Below are positions 52,680-60,335 of a stretch of DNA of 64,000 nt, piece after piece. The notes under the pieces were generated by a model that worked only from the letters and a program-made list of their open reading frames with translations, was not told where the DNA came from and ran no database searches. Position 1 is the first letter of the stretch, and each line of letters opens with the position of its first letter. The position numbers and the translations under genes are program-made. Origin of the DNA: Paenibacillus odorifer (lineage in GTDB: Bacteria; Bacillota; Bacilli; Paenibacillales; Paenibacillaceae); contig NZ_CP009428.1 of the NCBI RefSeq assembly GCF_000758725.1, forward strand, positions 1,302,001-1,366,000. Direction: 5' to 3'.

Positions 52680-54131
52680 ATGTTTAAGGATTTTAAGCTC
52701 ATAGCCGGACGGCCGGTGTATATACAAATTAAAGACTATATGAAGCACTTAATCATAAAAGGCGGTCTGCAAGGCAATCAAAAGCTGCCCTCCACACGAG
52801 AGCTCAGCACATTGCTTAAGGTTAGCCGCAACTCCGTAATCTCTGCTTATGCAGGGCTTGAGGATGATGGCTTTGCTTATGCCGTGCAAGGGCAAGGAAG
52901 TTATGTTGCAGCTACGCCGCCCGGCAGTGAAACGATCTCTTCCTGGACGATGGACTGGAAGTCACGTCTCAATGATCGCGCGGTGCTGGCGGAGGAACTG
53001 GATATCATGAAGCGCGGGATTCGAGCGGAGAAGGGGACGATCTCCTTCACCAGCATAGCGCCTGATGAGAGTCTTTTTGATCTGGATAATGTGAAGCGGT
53101 CCTTTATGGATCGGATGTCGGTAGAAGGCAACGTTCTGCTAAATTACGGCTATGCCAAAGGGTATAAGCCTTTAATAGACTATTTGAAGCAGTATATGGA
53201 GCACAAGGGCGTTGAAATGAGGGGCAAGGATATATTGATCACCAATGGTTTTACAGAGGGGTTCGATATTGTATTGTCTGCTCTGAGTAAAAAAAATGGT
53301 TCGGTCATTTGTGAGAATCCGACGCATCATACAGCGATCAAAAATTTGAAGCTGAACGGTTTTGAGATCACCGGGATTTCGATGGAGCGTGATGGGATTG
53401 ATTTGGCGGAGCTGGAGAAAGCATTGCAACAGCAAGCTTTTGACTGTGCATACTTCGTCCCTTCTTACCATAATCCGACCGGAATTGTAATGTCTCCAGA
53501 GAAAAGACAGCGGCTAATGAAGCTGATGAATCGCTACCAAGTCCCGGTGATTGAGGATGGTTTTAACGAGGAATTACGATATTCGGGCTCACATGTGGCT
53601 CCACTTATCGCAGCAGCAGGCAGCGGCAACAGCGTGATTTATCTCGGCAGCTTCTCCAAGGTATTATTTCCGGGACTACGTGTAGGTTGGGTGCTGGCGG
53701 ATCAGGAGTTGATTAATTCCCTCGAAAGCGTCAAGCGCGCCCGTACCATTCATACCTCGACGCTGGATCAATCCATTTTATATCAGTATTTATTGGGTGG
53801 CCATTTAGAGAAATATTTGAAAAAAGCCAGAGCGGAATACAAACGAAAGTATGAATTAACCCTGCAATGCTGCAAGGATTTTATTCCTTATACGGCGCTG
53901 TCAGGGGACGGTGGCCTGCATCTTTTTGTATCCTTCGCGGAGGGCTTTAATACAAGGACGCTGTTGGCGGCCTGTCATGAGCAAGGGGTTATTTTTACAG
54001 CAGGAGATATATTCTTCACGGACGGTAAGGGTCAAAATACGATACGGATCGGTTTCTCCAGAGTGACGGATGAGGATATCCGCAAGGGGATCGAGATTAT
54101 TGGCAGAACAGCTCGACAACTAATGGGATAA
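52680..54131 (+). CDS. ddlR: MocR/GntR family regulator, probable DdlR
   Basis: 483 residues: N-terminal GntR winged helix (about 10-78; IQIKDYMKHLII, LPSTRELSTLLKVSRNSVISAY) fused to an aminotransferase-like domain (about 110-480) with the PLP site GSFSKVLFPGLRVGW. MocR proteins bind PLP as effector and do not catalyse transamination. The gene is followed four bases on by ddl; in Brevibacillus and Clostridioides a MocR protein called DdlR activates ddl, and this arrangement supports the same role here. The regulator symbol is by analogy. Confidence 0.85.
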   Translation: MFKDFKLIAGRPVYIQIKDYMKHLIIKGGLQGNQKLPSTRELSTLLKVSRNSVISAYAGLEDDGFAYAVQGQGSYVAATPPGSETISSWTMDWKSRLNDRAVLAEELDIMKRGIRAEKGTISFTSIAPDESLFDLDNVKRSFMDRMSVEGNVLLNYGYAKGYKPLIDYLKQYMEHKGVEMRGKDILITNGFTEGFDIVLSALSKKNGSVICENPTHHTAIKNLKLNGFEITGISMERDGIDLAELEKALQQQAFDCAYFVPSYHNPTGIVMSPEKRQRLMKLMNRYQVPVIEDGFNEELRYSGSHVAPLIAAAGSGNSVIYLGSFSKVLFPGLRVGWVLADQELINSLESVKRARTIHTSTLDQSILYQYLLGGHLEKYLKKARAEYKRKYELTLQCCKDFIPYTALSGDGGLHLFVSFAEGFNTRTLLAACHEQGVIFTAGDIFFTDGKGQNTIRIGFSRVTDEDIRKGIEIIGRTARQLMG

Positions 54132-54144
54132 AGAGGTGCTTGAG

Positions 54145-55077
54145 ATGAAGGTAGGCGTAATTATGGGCGGGGTATCCTCAGAGTATGAGGTATCCATGAA
54201 TAGCGGTAGAGAAATATTGAAGAATCTAGACCCCAATAAATATGAAATTATTCCAATTGTGATCACCAAGCGTGAGGAGCTTATTGAGCAGGCAAAAGGG
54301 ATCGATATCGCACTGCTTGCACTTCATGGAGCTTACGGCGAGGATGGTACGGTTCAGGGGACGCTGGAGACGATGGGGATTCCGTATACGGGCAGCGGGG
54401 TTTTGTCTAGCAGCATTTGCATGGATAAAGATCTCTCCAAAAAGCTTATGCGCTGCGCAGGCGTCAATACAGCAGATTGGCTATGCTGGGACAGTATGAA
54501 GGATTATTCGGCTGAAGTGGTGGAACGGCTCGGATATCCGGTTATGGTGAAGCCATGTTCAGGCGGCTCGAGTATCGGAATGGAAAAAGTGAGCAGCAGC
54601 GAGGAGCTGTTGTGCGCAGTGCAGAAGGCTTTTGCCTGTGATCAGTCGATTTTGATTGAAAGCTACATTCAAGGCCAAGAAATTACCTGTTCTATTCTAA
54701 ACGGAGAGCTGCTGCCTATTCTGGGAATTACCTCAGCAAATGCCGAGTGGTTCGATTACAGTGCTAAGTATGAAGAAGGCGGAGCAGATGAACGGGTCAT
54801 TGAATTGCCTACTGAAGTGCATGAGCGGGTACGCGAGGCTGCCTTGAGCTGTTATAAAGCACTAAAATGTAGCGTGTATGCACGGGTTGATATGCTGCTT
54901 AAAGAGGGTATTCCTTATGTGCTGGAGGTGAATACGTTACCAGGCATGACGAAGGCCAGTCTTTTACCCAAAAGCGCGCAAGCGGCAGGCTACACCTTCA
55001 GCGGACTACTGGACGAAATCATCTCCCTTTCCCTAACGGAAAAGAGTGCAAAAGAAGAGGTGTACAGCCATGCATAA
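54145..55077 (+). CDS. ddl: D-alanine--D-alanine ligase
   Basis: ATP-grasp ligase making D-Ala-D-Ala for peptidoglycan. 310 residues. Motifs: GGVSSEYEVSMNSG (9-22), LHGAYGEDGTVQG, PVMVKPCSGGSSIGM, and VLEVNTLPGMT. The omega-loop position reads WFDYSAKYEEGG; retention of Tyr there points to D-Ala specificity rather than D-lactate. I start at ATG 54145, six bases after AAAGAGGTG; the GTG at 54136 falls inside that site. The stop overlaps the next gene by eight bases. Confidence 0.93.
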   Translation: MKVGVIMGGVSSEYEVSMNSGREILKNLDPNKYEIIPIVITKREELIEQAKGIDIALLALHGAYGEDGTVQGTLETMGIPYTGSGVLSSSICMDKDLSKKLMRCAGVNTADWLCWDSMKDYSAEVVERLGYPVMVKPCSGGSSIGMEKVSSSEELLCAVQKAFACDQSILIESYIQGQEITCSILNGELLPILGITSANAEWFDYSAKYEEGGADERVIELPTEVHERVREAALSCYKALKCSVYARVDMLLKEGIPYVLEVNTLPGMTKASLLPKSAQAAGYTFSGLLDEIISLSLTEKSAKEEVYSHA

Positions 55078-56233
55078 TGAATGGATTGCTCCACGAGTGC
55101 GGGAGATTGCGCCATCGGGGATTCGGGCTTTTTTTGACCTAAGTACGGGGAATCAGGATATTATATCGCTGGGTGTAGGGGAACCAGATTTCGTTACACC
55201 GGAGCATGTAAGAGCTGCCTGTATTCGTGCCTTGAACAATGGGGAAACGATGTATACGCCAAATTCCGGTTTACTGGAGCTTAGAGATGAGATCGCTTCT
55301 TATCTGCACACAAGTTTCAAGCTTCGCTATGAGCCAAACGATGAGATTATGGTTACGGTGGGAAGCAGCGAGGCTGTGGACTTGGCATTACGAGCTTTCA
55401 TTACACCTGGGGATGAGATTATCGTCCCTTCTCCGAGCTATATCGCATATTCGCCGATTACCCATTTGAACGGGGGGGTTACGGTGGAGGTAGAATCATC
55501 GGCCGAGCAGGGGTTTAAGCTTACTGCTGAAGCGTTACGGAAGGTGATTACCCCGCGTTCGAAGCTTCTTATGGTGAATTTTCCGACTAATCCTACAGGT
55601 GCAGTAATGACTTATGAGGATTGGCTGCCTATTGCACAGATTGTAAAAGAGAATAACCTACTGGTCATTTCAGATGAAATTTATGCCGAGCTTACGTATG
55701 ACAGTCAGCATGTCAGCATCGCCTCTCTTCCCGGGATGCTGGAAAGGACGATTGTGATTAGCGGCTTCTCCAAAGCTTTTGCAATGACTGGCTGGAGAGT
55801 TGGTTATGCTTGTGGCGATCGAGAATTAATTGCTGCGATGCTAAAAATCCATCAATACACTGCGATGTGTGCCCCCGTGCTCGGTCAAATTGCTGCGATT
55901 GAATCATTGCGCAACGGAATGCAGCATAAGGAACACATGAAGCAATGCTTCGATGAGCGGAGAAAGCTGCTGGTTAGTGGATTTCGATCCATCGGACTAC
56001 CTTGCCACGAACCGGCGGGCGCTTTTTATGCCTTTCCTTCCATCGCTCATACCGGAATGAAATCAGAAGACTTCGCTTTGCAGCTGCTCAGGGAGGTCGG
56101 TGTCGCTGCGGTTCCGGGTCATGTTTTTGGAGCAGGCGGAGAGGGTTATATTCGCTGCTCCTATGCCGCTTCCTTACAAAAATTGACAGAGGCGCTGGAG
56201 AGAATCGAAGATTTTATGAAAGTGAAGTTGTAA
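55070..56233 (+). CDS. Class I/II PLP aminotransferase (PatA/AspC-like)
   Basis: 387 residues, fold type I. The motifs are EPDFVTPEHVR, TPNSGLLELRDEIA, NFPTNPTGAVM, ISDEIYAELTY and the PLP lysine region ISGFSKAFAMTGWRVGYA. It is close to the PatA/N-acetyl-diaminopimelate aminotransferase group. Co-transcription with ddl (overlap of eight bases) suggests a cell-wall amino acid role, for example in diaminopimelate supply, but alanine or aromatic substrates cannot be excluded. GAAGAGG ribosome site lies within ddl. Terminator follows. Confidence 0.88.
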   Translation: MHNEWIAPRVREIAPSGIRAFFDLSTGNQDIISLGVGEPDFVTPEHVRAACIRALNNGETMYTPNSGLLELRDEIASYLHTSFKLRYEPNDEIMVTVGSSEAVDLALRAFITPGDEIIVPSPSYIAYSPITHLNGGVTVEVESSAEQGFKLTAEALRKVITPRSKLLMVNFPTNPTGAVMTYEDWLPIAQIVKENNLLVISDEIYAELTYDSQHVSIASLPGMLERTIVISGFSKAFAMTGWRVGYACGDRELIAAMLKIHQYTAMCAPVLGQIAAIESLRNGMQHKEHMKQCFDERRKLLVSGFRSIGLPCHEPAGAFYAFPSIAHTGMKSEDFALQLLREVGVAAVPGHVFGAGGEGYIRCSYAASLQKLTEALERIEDFMKVKL

Positions 56234-56239
56234 TTCTAG

Positions 56240-56271
56240 AAGTCCCCCTCTATCATAGATGGGGGCTTTTC
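56240..56271 (+). terminator. Terminator of the ddlR-ddl operon
   Basis: AGTCCCCC-TCTA pairs with AGA-TGGGGGCT, then TTTT. Confidence 0.8.
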
Positions 56272-56328
56272 TGCGAATATGAGATAGAATAGGTTATACG
56301 GATACATTTAATAGGAGGTCGTAATTAT

Positions 56329-57390
56329 ATGCTTTCAGATATTCAAGACGTAATTAAACAAATCATTCCGGCTGATGATCAGTCCATCCTCAAGGCGGAG
56401 CATCGGCTGAACATTCTGACCAAACCTCCGGGCAGTTTGGGACAATTGGAACCTCTAGCTGTTAAGCTCGCTGGAATTTCGGGTACGGAGCAGCCTAGTT
56501 TCACCAAACGAACAGTTGTTGTGATGGCTGCTGACCACGGGGTATGCTGCGAAGGGGTTAGTGCATTTCCACAGGAAGTCACGCTGCAGATGGCCCATAA
56601 CTTTCTCAGCGGTGGAGCGGCTGTAAATGTATTGGCACGTCAAGCTGGGGCAGAGGTACAGTTTGTTGATATCGGCATAAACGGCGATCTCGGTCATGTT
56701 GATCTGATTGATCGTAAAGTGCGCCGGGGAACGGATAACATGGCTGTGGGACCTGCGATGAGTCGTGAGGATGCCATGAATGCTCTTCTTGTTGGGATAA
56801 GAGTTGCGCAGGAAGCGATTAAAGACGGAACGGAGATTTTTATAACAGGCGAAATGGGCATTGGGAATACTACGGCTAGTGCTGCCATTCTATGTGCTCT
56901 CAAAGGAATAGCCCCTGAAGTAGCTGTGGGACGAGGAACGGGAATTGATGATGAACGTTTACTACATAAAATTGCAGTAGTGGAACGCGCCTTAAAGGTA
57001 AATCAGCCGAATTCAGCAGATCCGTTGGATGTATTATCTAAAGTTGGCGGACTGGAAATCGCTGGCTTGGCGGGACTGATTCTTGGTGCGGCTGCTAATC
57101 GGACACCTATCATTTTGGATGGTTTTATTTCGGGGGCGGCAGCGCTTGTGGCAAAAGCCCTTGCACCTGAATCCATCGCTTATATGATAGCCTCTCATGT
57201 ATCAGGAGAACGGGGTCATAAGCTAATGCTAGAGCAGCTTGGACTTGAACCGCTGCTTAATCTCGGTCTGCGATTGGGTGAGGGAACAGGGGGAGTATTA
57301 TGCCTTCATTTAATCGAGGCGATCTGCCGCATTTTGAGCGAAATGGCAACCTTTGAAAGTGCAGGCATCTCTGGAGCTGGTCAACGATGA
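56329..57390 (+). CDS. cobT: Nicotinate-nucleotide-dimethylbenzimidazole phosphoribosyltransferase
   Basis: Makes alpha-ribazole phosphate for the lower ligand of cobalamin. 353 residues, normal length. Signatures: LTKPPGSLGQLEPLAVKLAGI (about 30-50), VVMAADHGVCCEGVSAFPQEVT, GEMGIGNTTASAAI, and the C-terminal LGEGTGGVL containing the catalytic glutamate. AGGAGG precedes ATG by about nine bases. It restarts the cobalamin gene group after a 5-kb interruption and overlaps cobU by four bases. Confidence 0.95.
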   Translation: MLSDIQDVIKQIIPADDQSILKAEHRLNILTKPPGSLGQLEPLAVKLAGISGTEQPSFTKRTVVVMAADHGVCCEGVSAFPQEVTLQMAHNFLSGGAAVNVLARQAGAEVQFVDIGINGDLGHVDLIDRKVRRGTDNMAVGPAMSREDAMNALLVGIRVAQEAIKDGTEIFITGEMGIGNTTASAAILCALKGIAPEVAVGRGTGIDDERLLHKIAVVERALKVNQPNSADPLDVLSKVGGLEIAGLAGLILGAAANRTPIILDGFISGAAALVAKALAPESIAYMIASHVSGERGHKLMLEQLGLEPLLNLGLRLGEGTGGVLCLHLIEAICRILSEMATFESAGISGAGQR

Positions 57391-57935
57391 GCATTCTTGT
57401 AACGGGAGGCGCACGTAGCGGTAAAAGTGGTTTTGCAGAAAAATTGATGCATTCACTGGCAGATCAGGCCTTCTATGTAGCAACCGGACAGGCTTTTGAC
57501 GACGAAATGAAGGAACGGATTGCTCTGCATCAGCATCAACGAATGGAAAGTGGTTACGCTTGGGAGACGCTTGAGGAACCGTATGATTTACCAGATCTGC
57601 TAAAGCGATTATCGGGTGAAAAAGCGGTGCTCGTAGATTGTTTAACCTTATGGTTATCCAATGCATTATTGGCCGTGGAAGGTTTTGAAAATAGGCAAGA
57701 GCTTGTTGAGAGTGAGATAACAAGACTTGAAGACAGTGTGCGTTCTTTCCAAGGGACGCTTATTCTGGTCACTAATGAGGTTGGCGACGGGATTGTTCCA
57801 GAGTATGCGCTTGGCCGATTGTATCGTGATCTGGCGGGACGAATGAACGCGCTGATCGCTCGGCAATGCGAACAGGTCTTTCTAGTAACTGTTGGGATTC
57901 CGATTGAGCTGAAGAGCAGGGAGTATCGTTTATGA
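57387..57935 (+). CDS. cobU: Adenosylcobinamide kinase / adenosylcobinamide-phosphate guanylyltransferase
   Basis: Bifunctional enzyme that phosphorylates cobinamide and transfers GMP to it. 182 residues. P-loop VTGGARSGKSGFAEKL (about 5-20), the guanylylated histidine region ERIALHQHQRM (about 33-43), LVDCLTLWLSNAL and VTNEVGDGIVPEYALGRLYRD are all in place. The start overlaps cobT and the stop overlaps cobS (ATGA), so the three are translationally coupled. Confidence 0.95.
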   Translation: MSILVTGGARSGKSGFAEKLMHSLADQAFYVATGQAFDDEMKERIALHQHQRMESGYAWETLEEPYDLPDLLKRLSGEKAVLVDCLTLWLSNALLAVEGFENRQELVESEITRLEDSVRSFQGTLILVTNEVGDGIVPEYALGRLYRDLAGRMNALIARQCEQVFLVTVGIPIELKSREYRL

Positions 57936-58747
57936 GGGAGCGTAGGGATGCGGCCGTAGCTGCCTTTCAGTTCTTATCACGATTTCCTGTAAAAGGTGAT
58001 CCGGGATTCTCTCCTGAACTGCTGCGCCGCAGTGTGATCTTCTATCCCATGGTAGGCGCAGCAATTGGGCTGTGCGTAGCTGCTGGAGCAGCCCTGACGG
58101 GATTGCTTTTACCTGCTTGGCCAGCAGCAGTGATCACTCTGATTCTGTGGGTAAGCCTCACAGGCGGGTTGCATCTTGATGGCTGGATGGACAGCGCAGA
58201 TGGTCTGCTCAGCTATCGGCCACGGGAGCGTGCCCTGGAGATTATGAAGGACAGCCGTGTGGGTGCGATGGGCGTACTCGCCTGCGTGCTGCTCCTGCTG
58301 TTTAAAGCTTCTTTGCTGGCAGCTCTAATCGAAGGCTACACCTACTACGAGCTGCCGCTGCTCTTGGTACCAGCGGTCTGGAGCCGCTGGTATATGGTGC
58401 GGGCAATGGTGTGTTATCCCATTGCCCGTGGAGACGAGGGGCTGGCCGCGAACTTCGCCGGCCTAGCTTCCTCGCATGAGCGGCGCGCGCTGGCAGTCGC
58501 CGCGCTGCTCTCGCTGGCCGCCGCCGCTGCGCCACTGGCGCTCGGCGCTGGCTTAGCCGCGTGGCCGCTGCATCTGGCGGCAGCTCTGCTGCTGCCGGTC
58601 GCGGCCTTGGCCTGCGGCACCGCAGCTGCGCGGCGGATCAGCAGCCGGCTCGGCGGGCTCACCGGCGACGTGTACGGCGCGCTGAACGAGCTGCTGGAGG
58701 TTGTGCTGCTGCTAGTGTTATTGCTGCTCCAGCACAATTTAATGTAA
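57932..58747 (+). CDS. cobS: Cobalamin synthase (adenosylcobinamide-GDP ribazoletransferase)
   Basis: Membrane enzyme joining GDP-cobinamide to alpha-ribazole. 271 residues, multiple spans. The metal-binding motif GGLHLDGWMDSADGLLSYRPRERA begins the diagnostic region (split: LHLDGWMDSADG), followed by MKDSRVGAMGV. The 3' third (about 58430-58700) is far more GC-rich than the rest of the window and encodes an Ala/Leu-rich stretch. The stop lies right at the start of degenerate 38-base repeats. Last gene of the cobTUS unit. Confidence 0.93.
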   Translation: MRERRDAAVAAFQFLSRFPVKGDPGFSPELLRRSVIFYPMVGAAIGLCVAAGAALTGLLLPAWPAAVITLILWVSLTGGLHLDGWMDSADGLLSYRPRERALEIMKDSRVGAMGVLACVLLLLFKASLLAALIEGYTYYELPLLLVPAVWSRWYMVRAMVCYPIARGDEGLAANFAGLASSHERRALAVAALLSLAAAAAPLALGAGLAAWPLHLAAALLLPVAALACGTAAARRISSRLGGLTGDVYGALNELLEVVLLLVLLLLQHNLM

Positions 58748-58845
58748 GCTCCACGGATGTATCTTGAGTAGTTTGCTGTAGGTAGCCCCACGGATGAACC
58801 TTGAGTAGTTTGTAGGTAGCTCTACGGGTGAACCTTGAGTACAAT
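58742..58845. repeat. Three degenerate 35-38-bp tandem units after cobS
   Basis: Three copies of a unit like CTGTAGGTAGCYCCACGGATG then AACCTTGAGTAGTTT. They are diverged relatives of the 38-bp array at 59558-59861, so the repeats lie on both sides of ynfA. Confidence 0.8.
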
Positions 58846-58898
58846 TTGTTATGAGTAACCTTTGCGTTTTAAGGAGATTGACAGGGAAGAGGGATGAC

Positions 58899-59225
58899 AT
58901 GTTATTTGCCATTCTGCTATTTATAATTGCTGGCCTTGCTGAGATCGGTGGCGGATATTTAGTGTGGTTATGGTTGAGAGAATCAAGGCCACTTTGGTAC
59001 GGCTTAGTGGGGTCCTTGATTCTGATAGCGTATGGGATTATCCCTACGTTGCAGAAATTCCCTTCCTTCGGCAGAGTGTATGCGGCTTACGGCGGGGTGT
59101 TTATCGTGCTCGCGGTCTTATGGGGATGGCTTGTAGACAAGAAGACACCAGACGTATATGACTGGGTCGGAGCAGGTATTTGTGTGATTGGTGTATCGGT
59201 CATCCTCTGGGCACCGCGACACTAA
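58899..59225 (+). CDS. ynfA: UPF0060 small membrane protein (YnfA-like)
   Basis: 108 residues with four predicted spans, exactly the family's usual size. The sequence [23 protein letters not shown] (split: [19 protein letters not shown]) and [21 protein letters not shown] are typical. Function unknown; related to small multidrug resistance-like proteins by topology. I start at ATG 58899, 9 bases after GGGAAGAGGG; the frame is open 16 codons further, without support. It is enclosed by repeats on both sides. Confidence 0.9.
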   Translation: MLFAILLFIIAGLAEIGGGYLVWLWLRESRPLWYGLVGSLILIAYGIIPTLQKFPSFGRVYAAYGGVFIVLAVLWGWLVDKKTPDVYDWVGAGICVIGVSVILWAPRH

Positions 59226-59290
59226 GTTGAGTGATGTTTGCTTAGCCATAAAAGCTGAATGAAAGCTGAGTAACCTAGTTTTTACTGAGT

Positions 59291-59504
59291 GAGTAACTTG
59301 GCTTCGGACTCAAGGGACCTTATTTGCGAAAAAAAGGGTTATTTTGGAGCGTTTTCGGACACCAGAGGCGCTATTTGAACAAAAAAGGCTGAGTCTGGGT
59401 TGATTATGAGGCCATAGCGTCTCTCGAGTCCGAAAAAGCCTCCAAATGGCATTTTTTCGAGTAATAGCGGCATCTGAGTCCGCAAGCCAGCAGCAAATAG
59501 CGTG
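59291..59504. repeat. 214-bp direct repeat, copy A
   Basis: Near-identical to 59853-60066 (offset 562). Internally palindromic: CGGACACCAGAGGCGCTATT pairs with the later ATAGCGTCTCTCGAGTCCG with few mismatches, and outer CGGACTCA/TGAGTCCG arms flank it. The core GGACTCAGATGCCGCTATT resembles motifs at 23.8-24.3 kb. Confidence 0.9.
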
Positions 59505-59550
59505 CTGAGGTCTAAGTGAGAGCTTCGCGCAAGCTAGTGCATGTAGCTGA
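59505..59550. repeat. Single diverged 43-bp-type unit
   Basis: GTCTAAGTGAGAGCTTCGCG then CAAGCTAGTGCATG, a single relative of the 43-bp array at 60068. Confidence 0.75.
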
Positions 59551-59557
59551 TTCTATT

Positions 59558-59861
59558 GCTGTAGGTAGCATCCACGGAGGAACTTTGAGTAATTTGCTGT
59601 AGGTAGCATCCACAGAGGAACTTTGAGTAATTTGCTGTAGGTAGCATCCACGGAGGAACTTAGAGTAATTTGCAGTAGGTAGCATCCACGGAGGAACTTT
59701 GAGTAATTTGCTGTAGGTAGCATCCACAGAGGAACTTTGAGTAATTTGCTGTAGGTAGCATCCACGGAGGAACTTAGAGTAATTAGCTGTAGGTAGCATC
59801 CACGGAGGAACTTTGAGTAATTTGCTGTAGGTAGCATCCATGGAGGAACTTTGAGTAACTT
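59558..59861. repeat. 38-bp tandem array, eight units
   Basis: Exactly eight 38-base periods of GCTGTAGGTAGCATCCACGG then AGGAACTTTGAGTAATTT, with G/A and AACTTTG/AACTTAG variants. The same variants recur in alternating units, suggesting block duplication. There are no unique spacers, so it is not a CRISPR array. Confidence 0.95.
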
Positions 59862-60066
59862 GGCTCCGGACTCAGGAGACCTTATTTGCGAAAAAAAGGG
59901 TTATTTTGGAGCGTTTTCGGACACCAGAGGCGCTATTTGAACAAAATAGGCTTAGTCTGGGTTGATTATGAGGCCATAGCGTCTCTCGAGTCCGAAAAAG
60001 TCTCCAAATGGCAGTTTTTCGAGTAATAGCGGCATCTGAGTCCGCAAGCCAGCAGCAAATGGCGTG
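59853..60066. repeat. 214-bp direct repeat, copy B
   Basis: Second copy, with a handful of substitutions (for example GGCTTAGTCT for GGCTGAGTCT, GGCAGTTTTT for GGCATTTTTT). Palindromic core retained. Confidence 0.9.
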
Positions 60067-60067
60067 A

Positions 60068-60273
60068 TGAGTCTAAGCGAGAGCTTCGCGCAAGCCTAGC
60101 GCATGCACCCTGAGTCTAAGCGAGAGCTCCGCGCAAGCCTAGCGTATGCACCCTGAGTCTAAGCGAGAGCTCCGCGCAAGCCTAGCGCATGCACCCTGAG
60201 TCTAAGCGAGAGCTCCGCGCAAGCCTAGCGTATGCCCCCAAGCCTAAGCGAGACCTCAGCAAGCGCTAGCGAG
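60068..60273. repeat. 43-bp tandem array, four units plus a partial fifth
   Basis: Unit TGAGTCTAAGCGAGAGCTYC then GCGCAAGCCTAGCGYATGCACCC, at 60068, 60111, 60154 and 60197; a degenerate unit ends at 60273. GCGC/GCGAG pairs inside each unit could form small hairpins. Confidence 0.93.
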
Positions 60274-60280
60274 CCATAAA

Positions 60281-60324
60281 CTAAAAAACCCCCTTCAACA
60301 CTTTCGTGTGAACGGGGGTTTTTA
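60281..60324. terminator. Bidirectional terminator before the chemotaxis receptor
   Basis: CTAAAAAACCCCC pairs with GGGGGTTTTTAG, with an inner ACAC/GTGT stem. It serves the minus-strand receptor gene. Confidence 0.85.
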
Positions 60325-60335
60325 GTTTACAAGCG

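Larger units (their letters stand above)
59226..60280. repeat. Composite repeat region, no genes
   Basis: About 1 kb made of nested repeats listed separately: 214-bp direct repeats, an eightfold 38-bp array between them, and a 43-bp array after the second copy. ORFs reported by translation on the minus strand at 59512-59841 are products of the 38-bp periodicity, which reads open in several frames. Confidence 0.9.

Noticed and set aside
58302..58844. Alternative ORFs on both strands over the end of cobS
   Set aside because: They come from very high GC and lack ribosome sites; cobS motifs explain the coding frame.
59512..59841. Minus-strand ORFs with repeating residues (…LLKVPPWMLPTANYSK…)
   Set aside because: The 38-base period is not a multiple of three, so a gap-free array reads open in several frames. 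No ribosome site and no family resemblance.
59558..60273. Tandem arrays considered as CRISPR
   Set aside because: Units follow each other directly with no unique spacers, and no cas gene is in the window.
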